Shown here piece after piece: positions 18,083 through 26,090 of a stretch of DNA of 28,636 nucleotides (its first letter is position 1; each line of letters starts with the position of its first letter). Below the pieces are notes generated by a model. It was not told the origin of the DNA. It did no database searches and was given only the letters and a program-made list of their open reading frames with translations. The translations under genes and the position numbers were made by a program. Source of the DNA: Lysobacterales bacterium UBA5700 (GTDB taxonomy: Bacteria; Pseudomonadota; Gammaproteobacteria; Xanthomonadales; Xanthomonadaceae); assembly GCA_002420085.1 (NCBI GenBank), contig DIHI01000135.1:25999-54634 (forward strand). Direction: 5' to 3'.

Positions 18083-18103
18083 GCCGGTGGCCTGCGCGCG
18101 GAC

Positions 18104-19696
18104 TCAGCGGAAGCTGTAGACGATCACCGCAGTGAGTGCGATCAGCAGCAGCGCCTGCACCCGGTAGTTTCGCCACAGCGGCTGCTGGCGCAATGCGAGG
18201 CTCTCGGCGCGATAGAACGCCCGTGTCCACAGCAGGCCCTCGATCCGCCCCGGTTCCGGTGCCGGAGTCAGCAGGCTGGCGACCACCAGGGCCGCCAGGC
18301 ACAGCGCGAACAGAATCGGCGCCACGTACAGGAAGTGCAGGCCGAGTGGTTCGACCGCCAGCACATTGGCGTGGAACAGGGCGGCACCGGCGATCAGCCC
18401 CACCGCGATGCAGGCGGCGGCACCGAAGGCATTGGCGCGACGCCAGAACAGGCCGACCAGGAACAGGGCGCAGATCGGCGGCACGGCATAGGCCAGCACC
18501 GCTTGCAGATACTGCCAGAGCGAGCTGAATCGCTCGATCTGCGGTGCCCACAGCACCGCCAGCACCATGAAGACCAGGGTCGCGATCCGACCGATCCGCA
18601 CCAGCGCCCGGCCATCGGCGTCGGGCCTGAGCGGTCGGATAAAGTCCATGGTCACCAGGGTGGCGGCGGAATTGAAGGTGCTGGCGATCGAGGACATGAT
18701 CGCCGCGAAGAACCCGGCCACCACCAGGCCGATCAGCCCATGCGGCAGCAGATCGAACACCAGGGTCGGATAGACCAGGTCGGGCTGCGTCAACTCCGGA
18801 TAGAGCAGGATCGCGCAGGTGCCGGGCAGCACCATCAGGTACAGCACCGGCAGTTTCAGCACGCCAGCGAACAGCGAGCCCCAGCGCCCGTGATGTTCGT
18901 CCTGAGCCGAGAGCACCCGCTGGACCATGAACTGGTTGGTACACCAGAAATAGAACCCGAGCAGGGACACGCCGAACACGGTGCCGAGCCACGGTACGCC
19001 GGGGTCGTCGATCGGCCGGATCAGCGAGAGTTTCTCCGCTGGCACGGCGGTCATCACCGCATCCCAGCCCCCGGCCTTGGCGAAGGCAAACCAGGCGATC
19101 AGCACCGACGCGGCGAGCAGGATCACCGCCTGCACGGTTTCGGTATGGATCACCGCGCGCAGTCCGCCGGCAACCGTGTAGATGCCGGCGGATAGTGCCA
19201 GCACGGCCACGATCGACCACAGCGGCCAGTCCGGCAGGATCAGCTTGAGCATGATCGCGCCGCCGAACAGGGTGCCGGCGGTATCGACCACGATATTGAG
19301 AAAGATGGTCAGGCCCGAGAAGTACAGCCGGGCGCGACGGTCGTAGCGGCGCTCCAGGTACTCGGGCAGGGTGTAGACCCGCGAGCGCAGCAGGAACGGC
19401 AGAAAGAACACGCAGAAGAAGGCCAGCACGACCGTGGCCATCCACTCGTAGTTGTAGACCGAGATGCCGATCGCGTAGGCGGCGCCGGCCAACCCGATCA
19501 GGGTGGTCGAGGAAATGTTGGACGCCAGCAGGGCCAGACCGATGCTCGGCCAGCGCATCTGGCGCGATGCGAGGAAATAGTCCTCGCTGCCGGCCGCGCG
19601 GCGCGAGACCGCCAGGCCGAGGCCGATCACGGCCAGGCCATAGATGATCACGATGAGGATGTCGATCGCTTCCAGGCGAATGGCGATGTCGGTCAT
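18104..19696 (-). CDS. Sodium:solute symporter family (SSS/SLC5) transporter
   Basis: 530-aa inner-membrane transporter with about 13-14 hydrophobic helices. SSS features are clear: GSEDYFLASRQMRWPSIGLALLASNISSTTLIGLAGAAY in helix 1-2, YTLPEYLERRYDRRARLY, TVAGGLRAVIHTETVQ, and the helix-8 Na+-site block AAIMSSIASTFNSAATLVTMDF. Together with the TonB receptor and amylosucrase it most likely imports sucrose or a related glucoside by Na+ symport; Xanthomonas sux loci use an MFS permease at this step. ATG 19696 is used because the upstream frame would enter the operator region. It is transcribed divergently from the receptor gene. Confidence 0.9.
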   Translation of the reverse strand: MTDIAIRLEAIDILIVIIYGLAVIGLGLAVSRRAAGSEDYFLASRQMRWPSIGLALLASNISSTTLIGLAGAAYAIGISVYNYEWMATVVLAFFCVFFLPFLLRSRVYTLPEYLERRYDRRARLYFSGLTIFLNIVVDTAGTLFGGAIMLKLILPDWPLWSIVAVLALSAGIYTVAGGLRAVIHTETVQAVILLAASVLIAWFAFAKAGGWDAVMTAVPAEKLSLIRPIDDPGVPWLGTVFGVSLLGFYFWCTNQFMVQRVLSAQDEHHGRWGSLFAGVLKLPVLYLMVLPGTCAILLYPELTQPDLVYPTLVFDLLPHGLIGLVVAGFFAAIMSSIASTFNSAATLVTMDFIRPLRPDADGRALVRIGRIATLVFMVLAVLWAPQIERFSSLWQYLQAVLAYAVPPICALFLVGLFWRRANAFGAAACIAVGLIAGAALFHANVLAVEPLGLHFLYVAPILFALCLAALVVASLLTPAPEPGRIEGLLWTRAFYRAESLALRQQPLWRNYRVQALLLIALTAVIVYSFR

Positions 19697-19748
19697 GGCG
19701 GCACTCTGGGTCGGCCCGATTCGGGGTCTGGGTCGGCTGATGGTGACA

Positions 19749-19768
19749 GGTTGCAATCGGTTGTACAT
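19749..19768. promoter_or_regulatory. LacI-type operator 1 (imperfect)
   Basis: GGTTGCAATCGGTTGTACAT keeps the left half TTGCAATCG of operator 2 and a degenerate right half. Its centre is 90 bp from that of operator 2. It lies 50-70 bp upstream of the symporter start, where it could control the minus-strand promoter. Confidence 0.65.
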
Positions 19769-19838
19769 GCTGCGTCGCAGCAGTGGCTCACCGGACAATC
19801 TGTCCTTTCCCAGCATCGCAGCCGTTCAGATGCGAGGC

Positions 19839-19858
19839 GCTTGCAATCGATTGCAAGC
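19839..19858. promoter_or_regulatory. LacI-type operator 2 (perfect 20-bp palindrome)
   Basis: GCTTGCAATCGATTGCAAGC is a perfect palindrome with a central CG, the form typical of LacI/GalR operators. It covers the candidate -35 of the receptor promoter, so binding would block RNA polymerase. Confidence 0.8.
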
Positions 19859-19869
19859 AGGTGTAGAAC
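19841..19869 (+). promoter_or_regulatory. Candidate receptor-gene promoter
   Basis: TTGCAA (19841-19846) and TAGAAC (19864-19869) are separated by 17 bp; each matches the sigma-70 consensus at 4 of 6 positions. The -35 and most of the spacer lie inside operator 2. Motif-based only. Confidence 0.4.
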
Positions 19870-20058
19870 GTGGCTGCGATGGCGAGCACGGCTTGCCAGC
19901 GAACCAGGCCGGCAGGCCATTGCCCCGGACATCGCCCGTTCACGGCATCAGCGCCGGACCGGGTATCGGGACCGATCGATTGCACCCGATCGCCCCCGAC
20001 CGGGCAGACGGCCGGTGAAGGCCGACATCGATCAGACAACACGCGGGAGGGTTGGATC

Positions 20059-22524
20059 ATGGGAGCGTTCCAGACGCAGCGCCGTTCGGTGCTGGCCTTG
20101 GCGATTGCATCGGTGCTGCTGGCACCATCACTGGCGGCACAGGAGGCGGCGACCGAAACCGAGGGGCAACAGCCACCGGACCGAACCGCCGTCGATCTCG
20201 ACGCGGTGTTCGTCACCGCCACCGCCGGCAGTGGCACCCGCATGCAGGCCAGCGTCTCGACCAGCGTGGTGGGGGTTGAGTCGATCCAGGAGTCGGCGCC
20301 CCGTTCGACAGCCGAGATTCTTCGCAACATCCCCGGTCTGCGCTCGGAATCGAGCGGCGGCGAAGGCAATGCCAACATCGCCGTGCGCGGCCTGCCGGTC
20401 GCCGCTGGTGGCGCCAAGTTCCTGCAACTGCACGAGGACGGCCTGCCGGTACTGGAGTTCGGCGATATCGCCTTCGGCAATGCCGATATCTTCCTGCGCG
20501 CCGACTACGCGCTCGATCGGGTCGAGGCGATTCGCGGCGGCTCGGCCTCGACCTTCGCCAGCAACTCGCCGGGCGGCGTGGTCAACTTCATCAGCAACAC
20601 CGGTGAATACGAGGGCGGCACGCTCGGGGTCGGTCGCGGTTTCCTGCAAGACTTCGACAACACCCGAGTCGATTTCCGTTACGGCGGTCCGCTTGACGAT
20701 GCCTGGCGATTCCACGTCGCAGGCTTCTATCGGCGTGGCGAGGGCACCCGTGATGCCGGGTTCACCGCCGAGAAGGGCGGCCAGGTCAAGGGCAACCTTA
20801 CCCGCGAGTTCGACAACGGCTACATCCGGTTCAATTTCAAGCACCTCAACGATCGTGCGATCGGCATCCTGCCAATGCCGGTGCTGGCCGATGGCAGCAA
20901 TGCCTCGCCCAGCCTGGGCGGCCTGCCCGGCTTCGATCCGAAATCCGATACCCCGCACAGTGCCCTGTTCCTGACCGATTTCGGCCTCGACGGCCAGAAC
21001 CGCTCGCGGGTCACCGATATCGCCGATGGCATGCGGCCACGTTCGACCAGCATCGGTTTCGAGACCTCGTTCGACCTCGACGGCGGCTGGACCATCGACA
21101 ATCGCTTCCGGATCAGCGATACCGAGGGCCGGTTCGTCTCGCCGTTCCCGGCCGAAGTGGCCGATGGCACGGCGATCGCCGAATCGATCGCCGGACCGGG
21201 CGCGACCCTGAAGTTCGCCAATGGCGCCAATGCCGGCCAGGCGTTCGATGGTCTGCTGATGCGCGCCCACCTGTTCAACACCGAGATCAACGACCTCGGC
21301 AACACGGTCAACGACCTGCGGATTTCCCGTGCCTTCGAGGTCGGCGGCGGCCAACTCGACGCGCGGGTCGGCTACTACGCCTCACGCCAGAGCATCGCGC
21401 TCGACTGGACCTGGAACTCCTACCTGCTGGAAGTGAAGGGCAACAACGCCGCCCTGATCGATGTCTTTGCCGCCGATGGCACGGCCTTCTCGCAGAATGG
21501 CCTGTACGCCTTCGGCGTGCCGTTCTGGGGCAACTGCTGCACACGCAGCTACGATGTCGACTACGACATCGACGCGCCCTACCTGGCACTCACCTGGAGC
21601 CATGACGCGCTGACCCTCGACGCCAGCGTCCGACGCGACTATGGCGATGCCAACGGCCGCTTCAACGCCACCCTGCAAGCCACCGACTTCGATGTCAACG
21701 GCGACGGCATCATCCAGCAGACCGAGCGCAGCGTCTCCCTGGTGGATCTGGCCAATCCACAGCCGGTCGATTACGACTGGTCGTACACCTCGTATTCGTT
21801 CGGTGGCAATTACCTGTTCACCCCGGATCTAGCGCTATTCGCGCGGATCAGTCGGGGTGGCCGTGCCAATGCCGATCGTCTGCTGTTCGGTGTGGTACAG
21901 CCCGATGGCGGTGTGCGGCGCGAGGACGCCATCGATTTCGTCAAGCAGCAGGAACTCGGCATCAAGTGGCGGCAGGGCGACCTCAACCTGTTCGTCACCG
22001 GCTTCCGCGCGGTGACCGACGAGCAGAACTTCGAGCTGACCAGTCAGCGCTTCTTCGACCGCGAATTCCGTGCCTTCGGCGTCGAGGTCGAAGCCTCGTA
22101 TCGCTATCAGGGTTTCGCTCTCGATGGTGGCTTCACCTGGACCGATGCGGAAATACGCAAGGACGCGATCACCCCGGCCAATGCCGGAAACACCCCGCGC
22201 CGACAGGCCGACCTGGTCTACCAGCTCACCGCCAGCTACGGCGAGAACCGTTATCGTGGCGGCGTCAATGTCATCGGCACCACCGACGCATTCGCCCAGG
22301 ACTCCAACGAATTGCAGATGCCCGGTTTCGCCGCAGTCAATCTGTTCGCCGACTGGTATCTGAGCGACAGCTTCACCGTCTCGCTCAACGTCAACAACCT
22401 GTTCGACACCTTCGCGATCACCGAAGTCGAGGAAGGCGCGATCGTCGAGGGTGCCGACAACATCATCCGCGCCCGCACCATTCCCGGTCGGACCGCATTG
22501 CTGAGTCTGCGCTACGACTTCTGA
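20059..22524 (+). CDS. TonB-dependent outer-membrane receptor (sucrose/glucoside type)
   Basis: 821-aa outer-membrane active transporter. There is a signal peptide (MGAFQTQRRSVLALAIASVLLAPSLAA), a TonB-box-like LDAVFVTA (47-54), a plug domain (about 65-185, ending SPGGVVNFIS), and a 22-strand barrel ending in the typical aromatic C-terminus (SLRYDF). There is no N-terminal STN signalling domain, so no sigma/anti-sigma system is expected. An EF-hand-like loop DVNGDGIIQQTE (545-556) lies in a predicted extracellular region. In context (amylosucrase, fructokinase, LacI) it corresponds to SuxA-type sucrose receptors, although the substrate is inferred. GGGAGGG sits 7 nt before ATG 20059. Confidence 0.92.
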   Translation: MGAFQTQRRSVLALAIASVLLAPSLAAQEAATETEGQQPPDRTAVDLDAVFVTATAGSGTRMQASVSTSVVGVESIQESAPRSTAEILRNIPGLRSESSGGEGNANIAVRGLPVAAGGAKFLQLHEDGLPVLEFGDIAFGNADIFLRADYALDRVEAIRGGSASTFASNSPGGVVNFISNTGEYEGGTLGVGRGFLQDFDNTRVDFRYGGPLDDAWRFHVAGFYRRGEGTRDAGFTAEKGGQVKGNLTREFDNGYIRFNFKHLNDRAIGILPMPVLADGSNASPSLGGLPGFDPKSDTPHSALFLTDFGLDGQNRSRVTDIADGMRPRSTSIGFETSFDLDGGWTIDNRFRISDTEGRFVSPFPAEVADGTAIAESIAGPGATLKFANGANAGQAFDGLLMRAHLFNTEINDLGNTVNDLRISRAFEVGGGQLDARVGYYASRQSIALDWTWNSYLLEVKGNNAALIDVFAADGTAFSQNGLYAFGVPFWGNCCTRSYDVDYDIDAPYLALTWSHDALTLDASVRRDYGDANGRFNATLQATDFDVNGDGIIQQTERSVSLVDLANPQPVDYDWSYTSYSFGGNYLFTPDLALFARISRGGRANADRLLFGVVQPDGGVRREDAIDFVKQQELGIKWRQGDLNLFVTGFRAVTDEQNFELTSQRFFDREFRAFGVEVEASYRYQGFALDGGFTWTDAEIRKDAITPANAGNTPRRQADLVYQLTASYGENRYRGGVNVIGTTDAFAQDSNELQMPGFAAVNLFADWYLSDSFTVSLNVNNLFDTFAITEVEEGAIVEGADNIIRARTIPGRTALLSLRYDF

Positions 22525-22559
22525 TGGCCCGACCGACCGCAGCTTCGACCTCGACCACC

Positions 22560-22588
22560 GACTCACGCCCGGACGGCTGGCGTGAGTC
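22560..22588 (+). other. Stem-loop upstream of the terminator
   Basis: A perfect 10-bp stem, GACTCACGCC (22560-22569) with GGCGTGAGTC (22579-22588), and a 9-nt loop. No T-tract follows. It stands 7 nt before the terminator hairpin, forming a tandem hairpin pair after the receptor stop. Confidence 0.7.
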
Positions 22589-22595
22589 TCCTCGA

Positions 22596-22634
22596 CCGGT
22601 GCCCTGCTCCCTCCTCGGGCACCGGCCTTTTTTT
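22596..22634 (+). terminator. Intrinsic terminator between receptor and amylosucrase genes
   Basis: A 9-bp perfect GC-rich stem, CCGGTGCCC (22596-22604) with GGGCACCGG (22617-22625), a 12-nt loop, then CC and seven T (22628-22634). The U-tract ends one base before the amylosucrase Shine-Dalgarno GGAG (22636-22639), so it acts as a transcription end for the receptor and/or an attenuator for the enzyme. Confidence 0.9.
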
Positions 22635-22645
22635 CGGAGTCGGTC

Positions 22646-24613
22646 GTGAAACCTGCCGAGCGTTTCGATTCCGCCGCCCTGCGCTCGGCCCTGACCGCGT
22701 GTCTGGACCCTGCCCTGGCACGAGCTATCGACCACCGCTGTCGCAGCGCCGGACCGTACCTGCTGGCCGCACTGGAATCGCTGTACGGCCAGCGCAGCGA
22801 CCTTGGCGACTGCCTGCACGACTGGGCACAGCGGGTCGGTGCCCTGATCGCCGCCCGCCCGGCCGAACTGATCGCGTTCGATCACAGCCGTCCACCCGAC
22901 TGGTTCGACCGTCCCGATCTGATCGGCTACAGCACCTATGTCGATCGCTTCGCCGGCAACCTCGCCGGTGTCGCCGAACGCATCCCGTATCTGAACGCGC
23001 TCGGCGTGCGCTACCTGCACCTGCTGCCGTTCCTGCGGGCCCGGGCGGGCGACAACGACGGCGGCTTCGCCATCAGCGACTACGGCCAGGTCGAACCCCG
23101 ACTGGGCAGCAATGCTGATCTGATCGAACTGACCCGTCGGCTGCGTGCCGCCGGCATCAGTCTGTGTGCCGACCTGGTGCTCAATCACTGCGCCGACGAC
23201 CACCCCTGGGCGCGCGCCGCGCGGGCCGGCAGCGAGCGCCATCAAGCGATGTTCCGGATCATTCGTGACCCCGATGAACGTGCCGCCTGGGCGGCCCCGC
23301 TCGGCGAAGTGTTTCCCGACACCGCGCCCGGCAACTTCACCTGGGTGGCCGCGCTCGACGGCTGGGTCTGGACCACCTTCTACCCTTACCAGTGGGATCT
23401 CGACTGGAGCAATCCCGAGGTCTTCGTCGAGCTGTCGCTGGCCCTGTTGCGGCTGGCCAATCTGGGCGTCGAGGTGTTCCGGCTGGATTCCGCCGCCTAC
23501 CTGTGGAAGCGGCTCGGCAGCCCGTGCGTCAACCTGCCCGAGAACCACACCCTGCTGCGGGCACTGCGGGCAGTGGTCGAGATCGCCGCACCCTCGGTCC
23601 TGCTCAAAGCGGAAGTGATCATGCCGATGCGTGATCTGCCACCGTACTTCGGCATCGATCGTGCGCGTGATCCCGACCCGGACACCGGCGCTCCGGTCGA
23701 ATTCCAGCGTGAATGCCATCTCGCCTATCACAGCAGCCTGATGGCAGCCGCCTGGGCCGGCCTGGCCAGCCAGCGCGCCGACCTGATCGCCCAGGTGCTG
23801 GCCGAATCACCCGTCCTGCCACCGACCTGCGCCTGGCTGACCTATGTCCGCTGTCACGACGACATCGGCTGGACCGTCCTGGCCGATGAAGCGGTCGGCG
23901 CGCACGCACCCGATCTCGCGACCATCGCCGCCTTCTACGCCGGTCGCAGCCCTGGCAGCTACGCGCGGGGCGAGGATTTCCAGACCGGCTACGGCCGGGC
24001 CGTCCATGGCAGCAATGGCATGACCGCCGCCCTGGTCGGTCTCGACCTCGATGACCCCGACCCGATCGCCCGTGCTGCCGCACTGCGTCGATATCTGCTG
24101 CTGTATGGCCTGATCCTGGCCGCCCCTGGCGTGCCGCTGATTTACATGGGCGACGAACTCGGCCTCGACAATGACACCGGCTATCGCACCGACCCGACCC
24201 GTCGCAGCGAGGGCCGCTGGCTGCACCGGCCGATGATGGACTGGCCGCGTGCCGAAGCCGCACGACAGGGCAGCGACAACCCGGTCTGGCGCGGACTGGC
24301 CCGGCTGATCACCGCCCGCCGCCTGTGCCCGGCACTCGCACCGAGCCGCCCCAGTCACGCCGAGTTGGCCGCCGCCCCCAGCGTGCTGGCCATCGCGCGC
24401 GGCAGCGACACCCCCGGACAGCGGTTTCTCGGCCTGTTCAATTTCGCCGACCGCAGCACCACCCTGCGATTGCCCGCCGCACCGCAGGGCAGTGCCTGGC
24501 ACGATCTGCTGGCCGAACCGAATCCAACCGCGCCAACCGACCCGACTGGGGTCGCCATCAGCCTCGAACACACCCTCGAACCGCATGGCCTGCGCTGGCT
24601 GATCGCCCGCTGA
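22646..24613 (+). CDS. Amylosucrase / sucrose hydrolase (GH13_4)
   Basis: 655-aa glycoside hydrolase family 13 enzyme acting on sucrose, with transfer of glucose to a growing alpha-glucan or hydrolysis, and release of fructose. The N-terminal helical domain (1-90) is followed by the (beta/alpha)8 barrel (GYSTYVDRFAG, LPFL, ADLVLNH). Nucleophile D281 is in FRLDSAAYLWKR, acid/base E323 in LLKAEVIMP, and H404-D405 in TYVRCHDDIGW; the C-terminal beta-domain ends LEPHGLRWLIAR. The residue aligned to R226 of Neisseria amylosucrase is G220. The start is GTG 22646 with GGAG 6 nt upstream. There is no signal peptide, so it is cytosolic, and the length matches amylosucrases. It corresponds to SuxB of Xanthomonas; polymerase versus hydrolase cannot be decided. 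Confidence 0.92.
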   Translation: MKPAERFDSAALRSALTACLDPALARAIDHRCRSAGPYLLAALESLYGQRSDLGDCLHDWAQRVGALIAARPAELIAFDHSRPPDWFDRPDLIGYSTYVDRFAGNLAGVAERIPYLNALGVRYLHLLPFLRARAGDNDGGFAISDYGQVEPRLGSNADLIELTRRLRAAGISLCADLVLNHCADDHPWARAARAGSERHQAMFRIIRDPDERAAWAAPLGEVFPDTAPGNFTWVAALDGWVWTTFYPYQWDLDWSNPEVFVELSLALLRLANLGVEVFRLDSAAYLWKRLGSPCVNLPENHTLLRALRAVVEIAAPSVLLKAEVIMPMRDLPPYFGIDRARDPDPDTGAPVEFQRECHLAYHSSLMAAAWAGLASQRADLIAQVLAESPVLPPTCAWLTYVRCHDDIGWTVLADEAVGAHAPDLATIAAFYAGRSPGSYARGEDFQTGYGRAVHGSNGMTAALVGLDLDDPDPIARAAALRRYLLLYGLILAAPGVPLIYMGDELGLDNDTGYRTDPTRRSEGRWLHRPMMDWPRAEAARQGSDNPVWRGLARLITARRLCPALAPSRPSHAELAAAPSVLAIARGSDTPGQRFLGLFNFADRSTTLRLPAAPQGSAWHDLLAEPNPTAPTDPTGVAISLEHTLEPHGLRWLIAR

Positions 24614-24650
24614 CCACCCACCCCGACTTCCCGCAGCGCCGGAGACCCGC

Positions 24651-25568
24651 GTGACCCGATCACCCCGCACGCCCACCATCGCCATCGAAGCCGGCGGCAG
24701 CAAGACCCTGTGTGCCCTGATCGACCACGACCGGCGCATCCGCGAGCGCGTGCGAGTGACCACCACCGACCCGCACCACACCCTGGCACCGATCCACGAC
24801 GCCATCGACCGCTGGTGTCGTACCGAACAGCCCCCGAGCGCCATCGGCATCGCCGCGTTCGGCCCGCTCGGCCTCGACCCGACCGCCAGCGACTACGGCC
24901 ACGTGCTGAGTACACCCAAGCCCGGCTGGACCGGCTTCGACTGGCGTGGCCACTTTGCCGAACGCCATCGCCTGGCGATCGCCCTGGACACCGATGTCAA
25001 TGCCGCCGCCCTCGCTGAATGCCAGTGGGGCGCCGGCCATGGCTGCAACAGCCTGGTCTACGTCACCGTCGGCACCGGCATCGGCGGTGGCGTGGTGATC
25101 GACGGTCGCACCTTGCACGGCCTGATGCATGCCGAACTCGGCCACGTCCGACCGCGCCGCCACCCCGACGACCACGACTTTCCCGGCATCTGCCCCTTCC
25201 ATGGCGACTGCCTGGAAGGACTGGCCAGCGGACCGGCCCTGGCCGCTCGCAGCGGCACCCCCGCCGAAACCCTGCCCGACGACCACCCGATCTGGACCCT
25301 CCAGAGCGACTACCTCGGCCAGTTGGCCGCCCACATCGTCCTTTCGCTCTCACCGCAGCGCATCGTACTGGGCGGCGGCGCCCTGCGCCCACATCACCTG
25401 CCCACCCTGCGCGCCCGCCTGCGCCACTGGCTGGGCGGCTACCTGCCCCAACTCGACTCCCCCGAAACCCTCGATCGCTTCCTGGTCAGCCCCGGCCTCG
25501 GCCACGACTCCGGCCTGCTCGGCGCCCATCTGTTGGCACGGACTGCGGCCGACCAGACGGCTGATTAG
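24651..25568 (+). CDS. ROK-family fructokinase
   Basis: 305-aa ROK sugar kinase. It has the ATP-binding IEAGGSK (12-18), catalytic Asp D115 in LDTDVNAAA, and TVGTGIGGG (139-147). The ROK zinc site is built from H165 (AELGHV), C181, H184 and C187 (CPFHGDCLEGLASGPAL); this last block is typical of bacterial fructokinases. It would phosphorylate the fructose freed by the adjacent amylosucrase to fructose-6-phosphate. GTG 24651 has GGAG (24641-24644) 6 nt upstream. It follows amylosucrase by 37 nt and is probably co-transcribed. Confidence 0.92.
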   Translation: MTRSPRTPTIAIEAGGSKTLCALIDHDRRIRERVRVTTTDPHHTLAPIHDAIDRWCRTEQPPSAIGIAAFGPLGLDPTASDYGHVLSTPKPGWTGFDWRGHFAERHRLAIALDTDVNAAALAECQWGAGHGCNSLVYVTVGTGIGGGVVIDGRTLHGLMHAELGHVRPRRHPDDHDFPGICPFHGDCLEGLASGPALAARSGTPAETLPDDHPIWTLQSDYLGQLAAHIVLSLSPQRIVLGGGALRPHHLPTLRARLRHWLGGYLPQLDSPETLDRFLVSPGLGHDSGLLGAHLLARTAADQTAD

Positions 25569-25768
25569 CGGATCCATCGTCATCACCGTGTCTCAGATGC
25601 CGGCCGGTCGGGCTGGCCAGCCTCTGCCCAGGACCGATCGGCCCCGGACCGATCTGTCCCGAAGTGGGCCGCAATGTTCACTGGCGGCAGCACGCACTTG
25701 TATTCCATGCCCATATCTGCGAGACAATCGAGCGCGCGAAGAATAGGCCGTCGCGCACAGGGGACAGG
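25569..25768. other. 200-bp gap at the transition to the defence-like module
   Basis: It carries a 9-bp direct repeat GGACCGATC (25631-25639 and 25646-25654) that also forms a near-perfect inverted repeat with GATCTGTCC (25651-25659), a possible hairpin without a T-tract. The second half (from about 25690) is visibly less GC-rich and may hold the promoter of the downstream module; a weak TTGTAT (25698) to GACAAT (25723) pair with a 19-bp spacer is the best candidate. No tRNA or obvious att site was seen. Confidence 0.5.
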
Positions 25769-25984
25769 ATGAAACCGATCATTTTCAACTCGGCGGTGTC
25801 GAAGGAGTTTTGTGGCCTGCGCCGCGATGTCGCCGATGTGCTGCGAAAGCTCGGGTATGACCCGCACAGTCAGGAAAGGTGGAACTGCCGCCCTGCGATG
25901 TACGAGCCCCTCGACCGATGTCCGTCTGTCTGGCAAAGACGATTGCACCGTGCTGGTGCGCAGCGACCAACGGGTGGGTCATGA
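25769..25984 (+). pseudogene. Truncated DUF4062 domain fragment
   Basis: The first 35 or so residues (MKPIIFNSAVSKEFCGLRRD and VADVLRKLGYDPHSQ) match the start of DUF4062 domains, which usually read xIFISAVSKEF-R-LR--VA--L--LGY-P--Q. After Gln35 the family pattern (the acidic/CD-V-QLVG part) is lost and the frame ends at 25984 after 71 aa. DUF4062 is a TIR-like N-terminal domain common in nSTAND and other defence proteins, so this looks like the remnant of an effector or sensor gene of the downstream module. No clean continuation was found in the other two frames. A functional 71-aa protein is possible but unlikely. Confidence 0.6.
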
Positions 25985-26090
25985 GCGGGATCGATCCGCG
26001 CCTCGTCGGGCATGCCCTGGCGGGACAGGTCATGCGGTGGAGTCACCCCAGCGGCGCGTTGCTGCACATCCACACTCCCTGGATCGAGAC

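Larger units (their letters stand above)
19697..20058. other. 362-bp divergent regulatory region of the sucrose locus
   Basis: Between the symporter and receptor start codons. In order it holds operator-like palindrome 1 (19749-19768), a perfect 15-bp palindrome TGCTGCG-T-CGCAGCA (19768-19782), a GGACA-N3-TGTCC dyad (19793-19805), the perfect operator 2 (19839-19858), a candidate receptor promoter and a leader of about 180 nt with a GGGAGGG Shine-Dalgarno (20045-20051). No gene is likely here. Confidence 0.75.

Noticed and set aside
20128..21354. 408-codon minus-strand frame inside the TonB receptor
   Set aside because: Antisense shadow with no domain; the receptor reading frame has signal peptide, plug and barrel features.
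25812..26090. 93-codon upstream extension of the SIR2-TIR frame
   Set aside because: No recognisable similarity, Arg/Ser/Pro-rich composition, and it overlaps the DUF4062 fragment; the SIR2-like domain starts after ATG 26091.
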